A stretch of 64,000 nucleotides of DNA from Arthrobacter bambusae (GTDB lineage Bacteria; Actinomycetota; Actinomycetes; Actinomycetales; Micrococcaceae): positions 1 to 64,000 of the forward strand of contig NZ_JAHHZS010000014.1 of the NCBI RefSeq assembly GCF_022606295.1, given 5' to 3'. This document shows positions 15,231 to 22,584 of the stretch, piece after piece. The notes under the pieces were generated by a model. It was not told the DNA's origin, did not search any database, and saw only the letters and a program-made list of their open reading frames with translations. Each line of letters opens with the position of its first letter. Position 1 is the first letter of the stretch. The position numbers and the translations under genes are program-made.

Positions 15231-15992
15231 CTACATGAGCTTTTCTGCCGCGTAGACCTTGATGCCTTCGAGCAGGTAGGGCGCCAGGCCGACCCGGACC
15301 TTGTCGTAGTTGGCAGTGAACCGGGGGTCGTCCACGTACATCTGTCCGAGGCCCAGGTAGGATTCTGCGTTGGGCGTCCAACTGGCGCAGATCCACTTGT
15401 AGTGCCTGCCGACGGCTGCCTGGACGTCCGGGTGGTCCGCCGGAAGGACGGCGTCGAAGCACCGGGCGAGATCCTGGTTCAGCGACGCATACTCCTCCAT
15501 GAAGGCCTGCTTTTGGGCCGTGGTCATCGCCGAGTGGCGGGCCTTGCTCTCCTCGACGGCCCGATCGCCCCAGCGCTCGCGCGCTTCGGCTTCGTAGGGG
15601 TTGTTGTCGAAATCCTTGAAGATGTTCTCCGCGGTCATGGTTTCTCCTTGACGTAGTGCTGCGATAGTGGCGTCGACCGTCCGGGACATGCGGTCCAGTC
15701 GGTCGCGCTCGGCCAGCAGCCAGTTCCTGTGCACGGCAAGTGCCTCCACGGGGTCGGCCTGGCCATCCAGAACTTCGCCGATGGTCTCGAGCCCAAGGCC
15801 AAGTTCACGAAGCAGGAGGATCCGCTGCAGGCGCAGCAGTTCGGGCTGGCCGTAATACCGGTAGCCGTTGTGTCCCGTTCGGGCAGGTTCCAGGAGCCCG
15901 AGCTGGTCGTAGTGGCGCAAGGTCCGCGAGGAAACCTTGCTGGCCTTGGCCAGCTCGGAAATGGTCCAGGTATCTGCCTTGTCCTGCTTCAT
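15231..15992 (-). CDS. MerR-family regulator with TipAS-type ligand domain
   Basis: A 253-residue protein. The N-terminal MerR winged helix (about 8-76) reads WTISELAKASKVSSRTLRHY then DQLGLLEPARTGHNGYRYYG. A dimer helix follows. The C-terminal half (about 130-253) matches the TipAS drug-sensing fold: DFDNNPYEAEARERWGD, KQAFMEEYASLNQDLARCFD, HYKWICASWTPNAESYLGLG, MYVDDPRFTANYDK. In Streptomyces, TipAL binds thiopeptide antibiotics and activates its own promoter. The start at 15992 matches a promoter placed for a leaderless message (15999-16029). No export or resistance gene is adjacent, so its targets are unknown. Confidence 0.9.
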   Translation of the reverse strand: MKQDKADTWTISELAKASKVSSRTLRHYDQLGLLEPARTGHNGYRYYGQPELLRLQRILLLRELGLGLETIGEVLDGQADPVEALAVHRNWLLAERDRLDRMSRTVDATIAALRQGETMTAENIFKDFDNNPYEAEARERWGDRAVEESKARHSAMTTAQKQAFMEEYASLNQDLARCFDAVLPADHPDVQAAVGRHYKWICASWTPNAESYLGLGQMYVDDPRFTANYDKVRVGLAPYLLEGIKVYAAEKLM

Positions 15993-15998
15993 GTATCC

Positions 15999-16029
15999 AG
16001 CGTAAAAGTTGACGTTACGTCAAGGTCAA
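15999..16029 (-). promoter_or_regulatory. MerR-type promoter with dyad in a 19-bp spacer
   Basis: Read on the minus strand: -35 TTGACC (16029-16024), a 19-base spacer, -10 TACGCT (16004-15999), then six bases and the ATG. The spacer contains the perfect palindrome TTGACGTAACGTCAA (16023-16009). A 19-bp spacer with an internal dyad is the hallmark of MerR-activated promoters, so autoactivation is expected. Transcription should begin at the A of the start codon. Confidence 0.75.
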
Positions 16030-16071
16030 GCCCGCCGCCAACGGCTCCTGTCGGGCCAGAGCCGGCCGCTC

Positions 16072-16950
16072 CTACGCGAGAGGCGCCGCGGCAACCGTGG
16101 GAAGGGTTGGTTTCTTGGAGCCGCCCACAGGTTCAACCGTGATGCCGATGGCCGCCGCGCTGGAAATGCCGGAGACAACCGCCGGGTGGCTCAAGGCTTG
16201 GGCGTCCATGAGTCCCTGGGATACGGGGTCGGAGCCGTCCTTGGGAATAAGCCACATCTGATATACCTTGCCGGCCGGGGGAGCCGGAACTCCATTCATG
16301 CGGACCACCACGGCGTTCTTAGAGGTGGAGATCGACACGGTGGCGGTGCCGCCGCCGTTGACGTCGACGGTCGCTTGCCGGACGTCGTTGGCCTGAAGCA
16401 CTTGGTTCACGGGATCGTTTTGCCCGGCCACGTAGACGCCCACGCCTACACCGCCAAGCGCGATGACCGCGGCCGCCGCAGCGGCTGCAACCCAACCTCG
16501 GACTCCTCCGAAGCGTCGGCGATCCCGTCGGTTCCGTTCCGCGGCGAGGTCCACGACGTCGGGGGAAACGTGCGTTGCGGCGGCGGGCGGCGCTTCGGAA
16601 ACGGAAGAAGACGCGGACGCTGCGCCGGTTTGTGAACTGCGTGGTTGTTGCGGGAGCTGCCGCAGAATGTCCTCCAGGAGTCCGGGAGGCGGTTCGGCCT
16701 CGTCGGCGAAGGACGTGGCAAGGGTCTCGCGTGACTGCCTCACCCGCTCAAGGAACGCCGGGCGTTCAGGCGCGGCGGCAATGTAGTTGTCGATTTCTGC
16801 TCGCTCGGCGTCGCTCAGGGCGTCGAGGGCATAGATCTCGGCAAGCTCCAGGACGCGGCCTTCGGCAAGATCAGTAGCTATGTCTGTGGCGAACATCCTG
16901 CGGAGGCCTTCCTTCCCGAAGTTCCGGTTGTTTTCATCGTGTTCGGTCAT
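16072..16950 (-). CDS. rskA: Anti-sigma factor RskA
   Basis: A 292-residue single-pass membrane protein that holds SigK inactive until it is cleaved by regulated proteolysis. The N-terminal cytoplasmic part (1-145) carries the sigma-binding region LAEIYALDALSDAERAEIDN. The membrane helix is at about 151-176 (Ala-rich, VIALGGVGVGVYVAG). The extracellular RskA domain follows (TVSISTSKNAVVVRMNGVPA then PPAGKVYQMWLIPKDG). It starts one base after the sigK stop, with GGGGGTGAG as ribosome site, so it is translationally linked to its partner. Confidence 0.92.
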   Translation of the reverse strand: MTEHDENNRNFGKEGLRRMFATDIATDLAEGRVLELAEIYALDALSDAERAEIDNYIAAAPERPAFLERVRQSRETLATSFADEAEPPPGLLEDILRQLPQQPRSSQTGAASASSSVSEAPPAAATHVSPDVVDLAAERNRRDRRRFGGVRGWVAAAAAAAVIALGGVGVGVYVAGQNDPVNQVLQANDVRQATVDVNGGGTATVSISTSKNAVVVRMNGVPAPPAGKVYQMWLIPKDGSDPVSQGLMDAQALSHPAVVSGISSAAAIGITVEPVGGSKKPTLPTVAAAPLA

Positions 16951-16951
16951 G

Positions 16952-17548
16952 TCAGCTCACCCCCAGGCAAGTCTTGAGTCGGAGAAGTCCATCGCGGATG
17001 CGGGACTTGATGGTCGGAATCGCGGCGCCGAGCTGTTCGGCGACCTCCCGGTAGGTGAGGCCGCCATAGTAGGCGAGCCGCACGGACTCCAGTTGCGTCT
17101 CCGTCAGGGTGGCGAGGCAACGGGTGACGGACTCGGCCTCGAGCCGGCTGGTGGCTTCTTCTTCCACGGAATCGTGGTCAAGGAGTTGGCTCGCGGCACC
17201 ATATTTCGCTTCGCGGTCCGTGGCGGACTGGGCGGAGCGGACGCGGTCGATAGCGCGCCGGTGGGTGATCGTCATGAGCCACGCGAGCGGGCTGCCGGCC
17301 TCGGGATTGAATTTGCCCGCGTTTTGCCAGACCTGGATGAACACTTCCTGGGTGGTATCTTCGCTCAGGCCCGCATCCACCAAGACGCGCTTGGCCATGC
17401 CGAAGACCCTCCGCGACGTGAGCCGGTAGAACTCGCTGAAGGCGCCGCGGTCGCCCTCGGCCATCAACCCCAGCAATTCCGCAAGCTGCGCATTCGAGCC
17501 GGCAATCAGGCTGGGGGCCTCGTGGCCTCGCACATTGGGTGTATCCAT
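16952..17548 (-). CDS. sigK: ECF sigma factor SigK
   Basis: A 198-residue extracytoplasmic-function sigma factor. Region 2 is at about 35-105 (FSEFYRLTSRRVFGMAKRVL, EDTTQEVFIQVWQNAGKFNP, AWLMTITHRRAIDRVR) and region 4 at about 143-195 (LTETQLESVRLAYYGGLTY then REVAEQLGAAIPTIKSRIRD). Start 17548 (MDTPNVRG) is chosen; the open frame continues about 500 bases upstream but the added sequence is not sigma-like. In mycobacteria SigK controls antigen genes under redox control by RskA; the regulon here is unknown. rskA follows immediately. Confidence 0.9.
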   Translation of the reverse strand: MDTPNVRGHEAPSLIAGSNAQLAELLGLMAEGDRGAFSEFYRLTSRRVFGMAKRVLVDAGLSEDTTQEVFIQVWQNAGKFNPEAGSPLAWLMTITHRRAIDRVRSAQSATDREAKYGAASQLLDHDSVEEEATSRLEAESVTRCLATLTETQLESVRLAYYGGLTYREVAEQLGAAIPTIKSRIRDGLLRLKTCLGVS

Positions 17549-17778
17549 CACTGTCCAGCATAGATTGCTCGTGACCCTGGCAGTACCAGAAGCACTGTGA
17601 GTCTTGAGAGTAGCCACCTGCGCCCCTTCCACGGCCGCCGCTTCACCGGCCCCTTGATTCGCAGGCCAGCTGCCCGCCCAGGCTTTGTGCCTGCATAGGG
17701 TATTCGGCGCAGGGCGAGCTTTGGATGGGTGATACGCGGCGGTCGCCTTGAGGCTGTCCGGGCGGCCGCTTGGCGTGG

Positions 17779-18246
17779 CTAGAGTTTCGCGCCCGCAAAA
17801 CCGTGCTGGCGCCAGGCCTCGTACACCGCGATGGAAGCCGCATTGGCAAGGTTCAGCGAGCGGAGGGACGGCAGCATGGGAAGCCGGACGCGGGCCGTGA
17901 CGTGCGGATCCTGCTTCAGCCAGGCGGGAAGTCCGACCGACTCGGGGCCGAACAGCAGGACGTCGCCTTCCTCGTAGGCGATGTCCGTGTAGGAGGATTC
18001 GCCGTCGGACGTGAATGCGAAGACGCGTTCTGGCTGCAGTGCCGCCCATGCGGCCTCGATGTCCTTGTGCACCGTGACTACTGCGAGGTCGTGGTAGTCG
18101 AGTCCCGCGCGGCGCAGTTTCGCGTCGGAGAAGTCGAAGCCCAACGGCTCCACGAGGTGGAGCTCCGCGCCGGTGATGGCGGCGAGCCGGATGGCGTTTC
18201 CCGTGTTGCCCGGGATTTCAGGGGTGTGGAAGAGGATGCGGAACAC
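17779..18246 (-). CDS. trmL: tRNA (cytidine/uridine-34-2'-O)-methyltransferase
   Basis: A 155-residue SPOUT methyltransferase that methylates the 2'-OH of the wobble base in leucine tRNAs. Diagnostic parts are MFRILFHTPEIPGNTGNAIR at the start, LLFGPESVGLPAWL, and the knot-forming end RSLNLANAASIAVYEAWRQ. Length fits TrmL exactly. It starts with GTG at 18246, with AGGA eight bases upstream. It follows the J-domain gene on the same strand after a 34-bp gap. The 230 bp between its stop and the sigK start hold the sigK promoter region; I see nothing else there. Confidence 0.93.
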   Translation of the reverse strand: MFRILFHTPEIPGNTGNAIRLAAITGAELHLVEPLGFDFSDAKLRRAGLDYHDLAVVTVHKDIEAAWAALQPERVFAFTSDGESSYTDIAYEEGDVLLFGPESVGLPAWLKQDPHVTARVRLPMLPSLRSLNLANAASIAVYEAWRQHGFAGAKL

Positions 18247-18280
18247 GTATCAATCCTAGCCAGCGAAAAGAGGGCGTTGC

Positions 18281-19234
18281 TCAGTGCATGCCGCGCAGCA
18301 GTCGGGCAAGGACCGGGACAACCACGGTGTTGGGCACGGGTCCTGAACTCAGGAACTGCTTGAGCCCGCGTGCCAGCCCGGAGGCGTTGACGATTTGCAC
18401 CGACCCGAAATCTCCGTCCGTGCGCCTGTAATGGTCGATGACCGGCTCGTGCGGGTTGCCGTCCGGGCTGTGGACTACCACCCAGCCCGTCACATTCAGT
18501 TCCGGGAAGATCTCCTGCATGTGGCGAACGATCAGCTCGAGTTGGGGCGGCGGCACCGAGCGGCCGCCGTGCTTGAGCGCCACGCCGTCCCAGGCATAGG
18601 CGCCCTTGGGCAGCAGCATGGAACCGATCAGCGCCAAGCGGTAGCCGACAAGCAGGGCGTGATCGATGTGGCTGTCATCCGAGGGGGAGCGAAGCCCGTT
18701 GATGAGCCGTGCCGAAGGGATGGCGGGCAGGATCTGGCGGCTGATGAGCTGGACTGTCCGCATTTCGCGCTGAATGCGGGCTTCGGCGCCGAAGATCCCA
18801 CGCTTCCGGGGAATCCCATGGATCTGCAAGGCGGCCTCGCGCTTGGAAATGAGGGGAATCTCCAAGGGATCATCGAAGGGCGGGACGTAGACGGGGGCGT
18901 CGCCGGCGGTGTTCCGCGGGGCATTCGGACGGTGGACCCCAGCCCGGGTTTCCGGTCCGGGAGCGCCGGTGCCGGCGTAGTCAGGCCTTTGCGCCGGGAA
19001 CGGGGTTGTCCTGCCCGAAACGCCGCTCGCATAGCGGCGGTCGTACTCCGCCCGCCGCTTGGGATCAATCAGGGTCTCGTACGCAAGCGTGACTTGTCGA
19101 AAGACTTCGGGATCCCCGCCGTGGTCCGGGTGGGCGTTCCTCGCGGCCTTCCGGTAGGCCACTTTGATCTCCTTGTCCGACGCCGTGACGGGGACCCGGA
19201 GGACCTGATAGTGGGAACTGCTGCCCTGAGCCAA
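18281..19234 (-). CDS. J-domain protein with possible NERD-like C-terminus
   Basis: A 317-residue protein. The J domain (about 6-72) contains HYQVLRVPVTASDKEIKVAY and the essential HPD at 35-37, then TLAYETLIDPKRRAEYDRRY; it should recruit DnaK. A Pro-rich linker follows. The rest (about 130-317) includes EARIQREMRTVQLISRQILP, SHIDHALLVGYRLALIGSML and KGAYAWDGVAL. The pattern 'DH..LV....L..I.S....G.Y.WDG' recalls the nuclease-related NERD domain, a tentative match. TTG 19234 is chosen because GAGAAAGG lies upstream. It is not DnaJ itself, since the Gly/Phe and zinc regions are absent. Confidence 0.78.
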   Translation of the reverse strand: MAQGSSSHYQVLRVPVTASDKEIKVAYRKAARNAHPDHGGDPEVFRQVTLAYETLIDPKRRAEYDRRYASGVSGRTTPFPAQRPDYAGTGAPGPETRAGVHRPNAPRNTAGDAPVYVPPFDDPLEIPLISKREAALQIHGIPRKRGIFGAEARIQREMRTVQLISRQILPAIPSARLINGLRSPSDDSHIDHALLVGYRLALIGSMLLPKGAYAWDGVALKHGGRSVPPPQLELIVRHMQEIFPELNVTGWVVVHSPDGNPHEPVIDHYRRTDGDFGSVQIVNASGLARGLKQFLSSGPVPNTVVVPVLARLLRGMH

Positions 19235-19372
19235 CCACGGGCCTTTCTCTGGGATTCTGAAGATTCCCGCCGCCCTGTGCCGGAACGGCGATCTTGGCAA
19301 GTCTAGCCAGCCCACCATGAGAACGACGGCGGCCGGGGCTTTAGTTCCCCGGATCCCGCCCCTGCCGGTGGC

Positions 19373-20350
19373 ATGATTCATGCTGTGAACTCCCCGGCCG
19401 GCCCCGATCATCCCTTTGACCTGCCCACCACCGGCTCCGACGGGCTGGGCGGTCGGCCGCGTCGATGGATCGTGCTGGCAGTCAATCCGACCGCAGCGTT
19501 CGGCCGGCACGCCCTTGCCGGGGACGAAGCCGCCCGCTGTCTCCGCGCCGCAGGCCTCGACGTCGTCGTCCTTCGACGCGACAGCATGGACGCCCTGCGG
19601 GAAGCCGTCGGCGAAGCGCTTCGTGCGCGTCCCGATGCCTTGGTGGTTGTGGGCGGCGACGGCATGGTCCATTTGGGCGTCAACTCGCTCGGCGGCACGG
19701 CCTTGCCGCTCGGGATTGTTCCCGTGGGTACGGGAAACGACATGGCCCGGATGCTTGGACTGCCCCTGAAGGACGTAGCGGGATCGTGTGCCCGTGTGAT
19801 TTCGGCGCTCGCCGACGGCGGCCGGCTGATCGACGCGGGCCGCGTAACTTCCGGCGGACGCACCATGTGGTTTGCCGGGGCGGTATCCGCGGGATTCGAC
19901 GCCGCTGTCAATGAACGGGCGAACTCCTGGAAATGGCCCAGGGGTACGCTCCGCTACACCCTCGCGATGCTCCGGGAGCTCGGATCGTTCCGGGCCATCA
20001 ACTACACCGTGACGGCCGACGGCGCGTCATCGCGGGAGGGCGCCATGTTGATTTCCGTGGCCAACGTCCAATCGATCGGCGGCGGGATGCGCATCGTCCC
20101 CGATGCGGCGCCCGACGACGGGTGGCTGGATCTGTTTGTCGTCAAGCCCCTGTCCCGGCTGGCCCTCCTTGCGGTGTTCCCGAAGGTCTTTTCCGGCCGG
20201 CACACCTCGCACCCGGCGGTGGAAATCCGCCGGGTGCGCTCAGTGCGGCTTGGCGCGGAGAACGTGGTGGCCTACGCCGACGGCGAGCGGATCGGCCCCC
20301 TCCCGCTGGAGATCGACGTGGTTCCGGGCGCCTTGCGGGTCTTGGCCTGA
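19373..20350 (+). CDS. Diacylglycerol/sphingosine-type lipid kinase
   Basis: A 325-residue kinase of the DAGK catalytic family (YegS/DgkB-like). The nucleotide motif VVGGDGMVHLGVNSLGG has GGDG at 94-97, and GIVPVGTGNDMAR has GTGND at 119-123. The C-terminal beta-sandwich includes ANVQSIGGGMRIVPDAAPDD and GWLDLFVVKPLSR. In actinobacteria such enzymes phosphorylate diacylglycerol or make mannoside precursors; the substrate is uncertain. No ribosome site is clear at ATG 19373; GTG 19385 is an alternative. It is divergent from the J-domain gene. Confidence 0.88.
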   Translation: MIHAVNSPAGPDHPFDLPTTGSDGLGGRPRRWIVLAVNPTAAFGRHALAGDEAARCLRAAGLDVVVLRRDSMDALREAVGEALRARPDALVVVGGDGMVHLGVNSLGGTALPLGIVPVGTGNDMARMLGLPLKDVAGSCARVISALADGGRLIDAGRVTSGGRTMWFAGAVSAGFDAAVNERANSWKWPRGTLRYTLAMLRELGSFRAINYTVTADGASSREGAMLISVANVQSIGGGMRIVPDAAPDDGWLDLFVVKPLSRLALLAVFPKVFSGRHTSHPAVEIRRVRSVRLGAENVVAYADGERIGPLPLEIDVVPGALRVLA

Positions 20351-20359
20351 CCCTGGCGG

Positions 20360-20502
20360 TCAGCGGCGCCCGGCGACAGCCAGGCCGAAAAGGACCGGCG
20401 CCACGGTGAACACGGTCCGGAGGAACAGGAATGCCTGCCGCCGGGATCCATGGACATCAGCGATCCGGTCTTCGCTTGGGCCCAGGATGATGCGGTACTC
20501 AT
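20360..20502 (-). pseudogene. Truncated small membrane protein gene (DoxX-like N-terminus)
   Basis: On the minus strand an AAGAAGG ribosome site stands five bases before an ATG at 20502, but that frame gives no sensible protein. The next frame encodes EYRIILGPSEDRIADVHGSR then RQAFLFLRTVFTVAPVLFGL, followed by five residues and a stop ten bases from the lipid kinase end. The segment LRTVFTVAPVLFGL is what I remember from the first helix of actinobacterial DoxX-like small membrane proteins. The gene appears frameshifted near its start and cut off after one helix, probably by a deletion. A 64-residue frame from ATG 20554 is an alternative reading. Confidence 0.5.
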
Positions 20503-20529
20503 GATGCCTTCTTTCTAAAAGTGGATAAT

Positions 20530-20579
20530 TTGATTTTAGGGAAGGATTAATCAATGAATGTTGATTTTAGAGATAAGCT
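20530..20579. promoter_or_regulatory. Divergent control region with two TTGATTTTAG elements
   Basis: TTGATTTTAG occurs at 20530-20539 and 20561-20570. Read on the minus strand the first gives CTAAAATCAA, whose TAAAAT could be the -10 of the truncated gene. The second lies just before TAAGCT (20574-20579), a -10 placed six bases before the regulator ATG, so that message would be leaderless. The same element recurs at the FAD reductase promoter (23896). Confidence 0.5.
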
Positions 20580-20585
20580 GGATGC

Positions 20586-21251
20586 ATGACCGGACTTCCC
20601 TGGCTGCGTCGGCTTTCCGCCTTGGCATCCCTCGACGACGGCAATCGCCGCCGCCTGTACGAGCACGTCTGCGGCGCAAATGACGCGGTCAGCCGCGACG
20701 AAGCCGCGATGGCCCTCGGTCTTCCCCGCAGCACGGCGTCCTTTCACCTTGACCGGCTGGTCCGTGACGGGCTCCTGAGTGTCGAGTTCCGCAAGCTCGG
20801 GGGCAAAGTGGGTCCGGGTTCCGGGCGCCCTGCGAAGTTGTACGCGCCTGTCGTTGAAGAGGTCGGCGCCTCGGTGCCTGAGCGCCACTACGACCTCGCC
20901 GGCGAAGTGATGGCCTCTGCCATCCAGGCCTTGATGACACAGGGGGGCTCCCCCCGCGAAGCGCTTCTCGAAACCGCCTACGCCCGGGGCCGCGAGGCCG
21001 GGAGCGTCGAGCCGCATTTCGAGGATGTCCTGGCCAACTACGGCTACAGGCCGGAAGCTGACGACGACGGCGGGTACTCCCTGGTCAATTGCCCGTTCCA
21101 CCGGCTGGCCGAAAGCCACACGACTGTCGTCTGCGCCCTGAACGGCGCCTTCCTGAGCGGAGCGGCCGCCGCGTGCGGAATTGCCGAGGACCGGATCGCC
21201 GATGACAACCGGGAGGGCCATTGCTGCGCAAGGATCCTTCCCGCGGATTAG
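20586..21251 (+). CDS. HTH regulator with C-terminal cysteine cluster (SufR-like, COG2345 type)
   Basis: A 221-residue regulator. The N-terminal ArsR-like winged helix (about 8-85) contains SRDEAAMALGLPRSTASFHL and the wing FRKLGGKVGPGSGRPAKLYA. The C-terminal half has conserved-looking Cys and His: NCPFHRL (Cys169), VVCALN (Cys183), AACG (Cys197) and GHCCARI (Cys213-214). SufR-type repressors use such residues for an iron-sulfur cluster, so this may sense iron-sulfur or redox state. The ATG at 20586 has no ribosome site but a -10 placed for a leaderless start. The neighbouring cysteine desulfurase and FAD reductase fit a redox role. Confidence 0.78.
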   Translation: MTGLPWLRRLSALASLDDGNRRRLYEHVCGANDAVSRDEAAMALGLPRSTASFHLDRLVRDGLLSVEFRKLGGKVGPGSGRPAKLYAPVVEEVGASVPERHYDLAGEVMASAIQALMTQGGSPREALLETAYARGREAGSVEPHFEDVLANYGYRPEADDDGGYSLVNCPFHRLAESHTTVVCALNGAFLSGAAAACGIAEDRIADDNREGHCCARILPAD

Positions 21252-21315
21252 GGGGAGCGCCGGGACGGCACCTGCCGCGCAAGCCTGAATCGGTGTGCCT
21301 CGATAGACTTGGGTA

Positions 21316-22584
21316 GTGCCTGTTTACCTGGACCATGCCGCCACCACGCCCCTGGCCGCTGTAGCTCTCACCGCCATGACCCGCGAGCTGGCGCGGACCG
21401 GCAATCCGTCATCGCTGCACGCTTCCGGACGGCGTGCGCGCCGATCCGTGGAAGAGGCTCGGGAAGCGATCGCGGCAGCCGCAGGGGCACATCCCTCCGA
21501 GCTCATCTTCACGTCCGGGGGAACCGAAGCGGACAACCTCGCCGTCAAGGGGCTGTACTGGGCCCGCCACGACGAAGACGGCCGCCGCAAGCGGATCCTG
21601 TGCTCCGCCGTCGAGCACCACGCGGTGCAGGACACGGTCGAATGGCTTGAACGTCACGAAGGAGCCGAAGCGGTCTGGCTCCCCGTCGACTCCCAGGGCG
21701 TAGTGCAACTCGACGCTGTGCGGGCGGAGATGGAACGAGACCCGGGATCGGTGGCCCTGGTCACTGTCATGTGGGCAAACAACGAGGTGGGCAGCATCCA
21801 GCCCGTCAAGGAGATCGTGGACATCGCCGCCGCCCACGGCATACCCGTGCACTCGGACGCAGTCCAGGCGTTCGGCTCGATTCCCCTGAGCTTCCGCGAC
21901 TCAGGGCTCGCCGCGATGTCGGTCTCCAGCCACAAAATCGGCGGACCCGTCGGCGTGGGTGCCCTCTTCCTGGGGCGTTCCACCAAGGTCGTTCCCGTCC
22001 AGCACGGGGGTGGGCAGGAGCGCGACGTGCGCTCGGGGACCCTGGACACGGCCTCCATCGCGGCATTCGCCGCCGCGGCTGAGTCTGTTTCCCACAACCT
22101 GGTGGCAGAGCGCGAACGGATCGGCGCCTTGCGGGACCGGATCATCGACGGCGTCAAGGTCGCCATTCCCGAGGCGGTGCTCCGCGGCGCGCCCGGCGAC
22201 GCCCGGCTTCCCGGCAACGCGCATTTCACGTTCCCTGGCTGTGAAGGCGATTCCCTGCTGTTCCTGCTGGACCTCGCGGGCATCGAATCCTCCACTGGCT
22301 CCGCGTGCACCGCGGGAGTCCCCAGGCCCTCGCACGTCCTGCTTGCCATGGGGCTGGACGAGGAGACCGCCCGCGGGGCGCAACGATTCAGCCTGGGACA
22401 CACTTCGAACGACGCCGACGTCGACGCCCTGCTCAAGGCCCTTCCGGACGCGTATGCCCGGGCGAAGCTTGCAGGAATGGCCGGTCACGAGTCCAGCATC
22501 CAGACCGCAGCCACGGTGGCCCGGAGCCACGGCAGCGTCCCTGCCGGGATCCCGGCCGGCGATCAGTCTCCGGACAACAACTGA
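21316..22584 (+). CDS. Cysteine desulfurase (NifS/IscS family)
   Basis: A 422-residue pyridoxal-phosphate enzyme that takes sulfur from cysteine. It begins MPVYLDHAATTPL, with the PLP region GGTEADNLAVKG and HHAVQ, PLP Lys207 in SSHKIGGP, and persulfide Cys331 in SSTGSACTAGVPRPSH. In actinobacteria this copy usually supplies MnmA for tRNA 2-thiouridine; mnmA is the next plus-strand gene (24026), though a convergent reductase lies between. The GTG start has no ribosome site, but TAGACT at 21304-21309 is placed for a leaderless transcript beginning at 21316. The tail beyond residue 390 is a loose Ala/Pro/Ser extension. Confidence 0.92.
   Translation: MPVYLDHAATTPLAAVALTAMTRELARTGNPSSLHASGRRARRSVEEAREAIAAAAGAHPSELIFTSGGTEADNLAVKGLYWARHDEDGRRKRILCSAVEHHAVQDTVEWLERHEGAEAVWLPVDSQGVVQLDAVRAEMERDPGSVALVTVMWANNEVGSIQPVKEIVDIAAAHGIPVHSDAVQAFGSIPLSFRDSGLAAMSVSSHKIGGPVGVGALFLGRSTKVVPVQHGGGQERDVRSGTLDTASIAAFAAAAESVSHNLVAERERIGALRDRIIDGVKVAIPEAVLRGAPGDARLPGNAHFTFPGCEGDSLLFLLDLAGIESSTGSACTAGVPRPSHVLLAMGLDEETARGAQRFSLGHTSNDADVDALLKALPDAYARAKLAGMAGHESSIQTAATVARSHGSVPAGIPAGDQSPDNN

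Noticed and set aside
17549..18049. N-terminal extension of SigK
   Set aside because: The added 167 residues are Arg/Ala/His-rich and overlap trmL; the sigma fold begins after MDTPNVRG.
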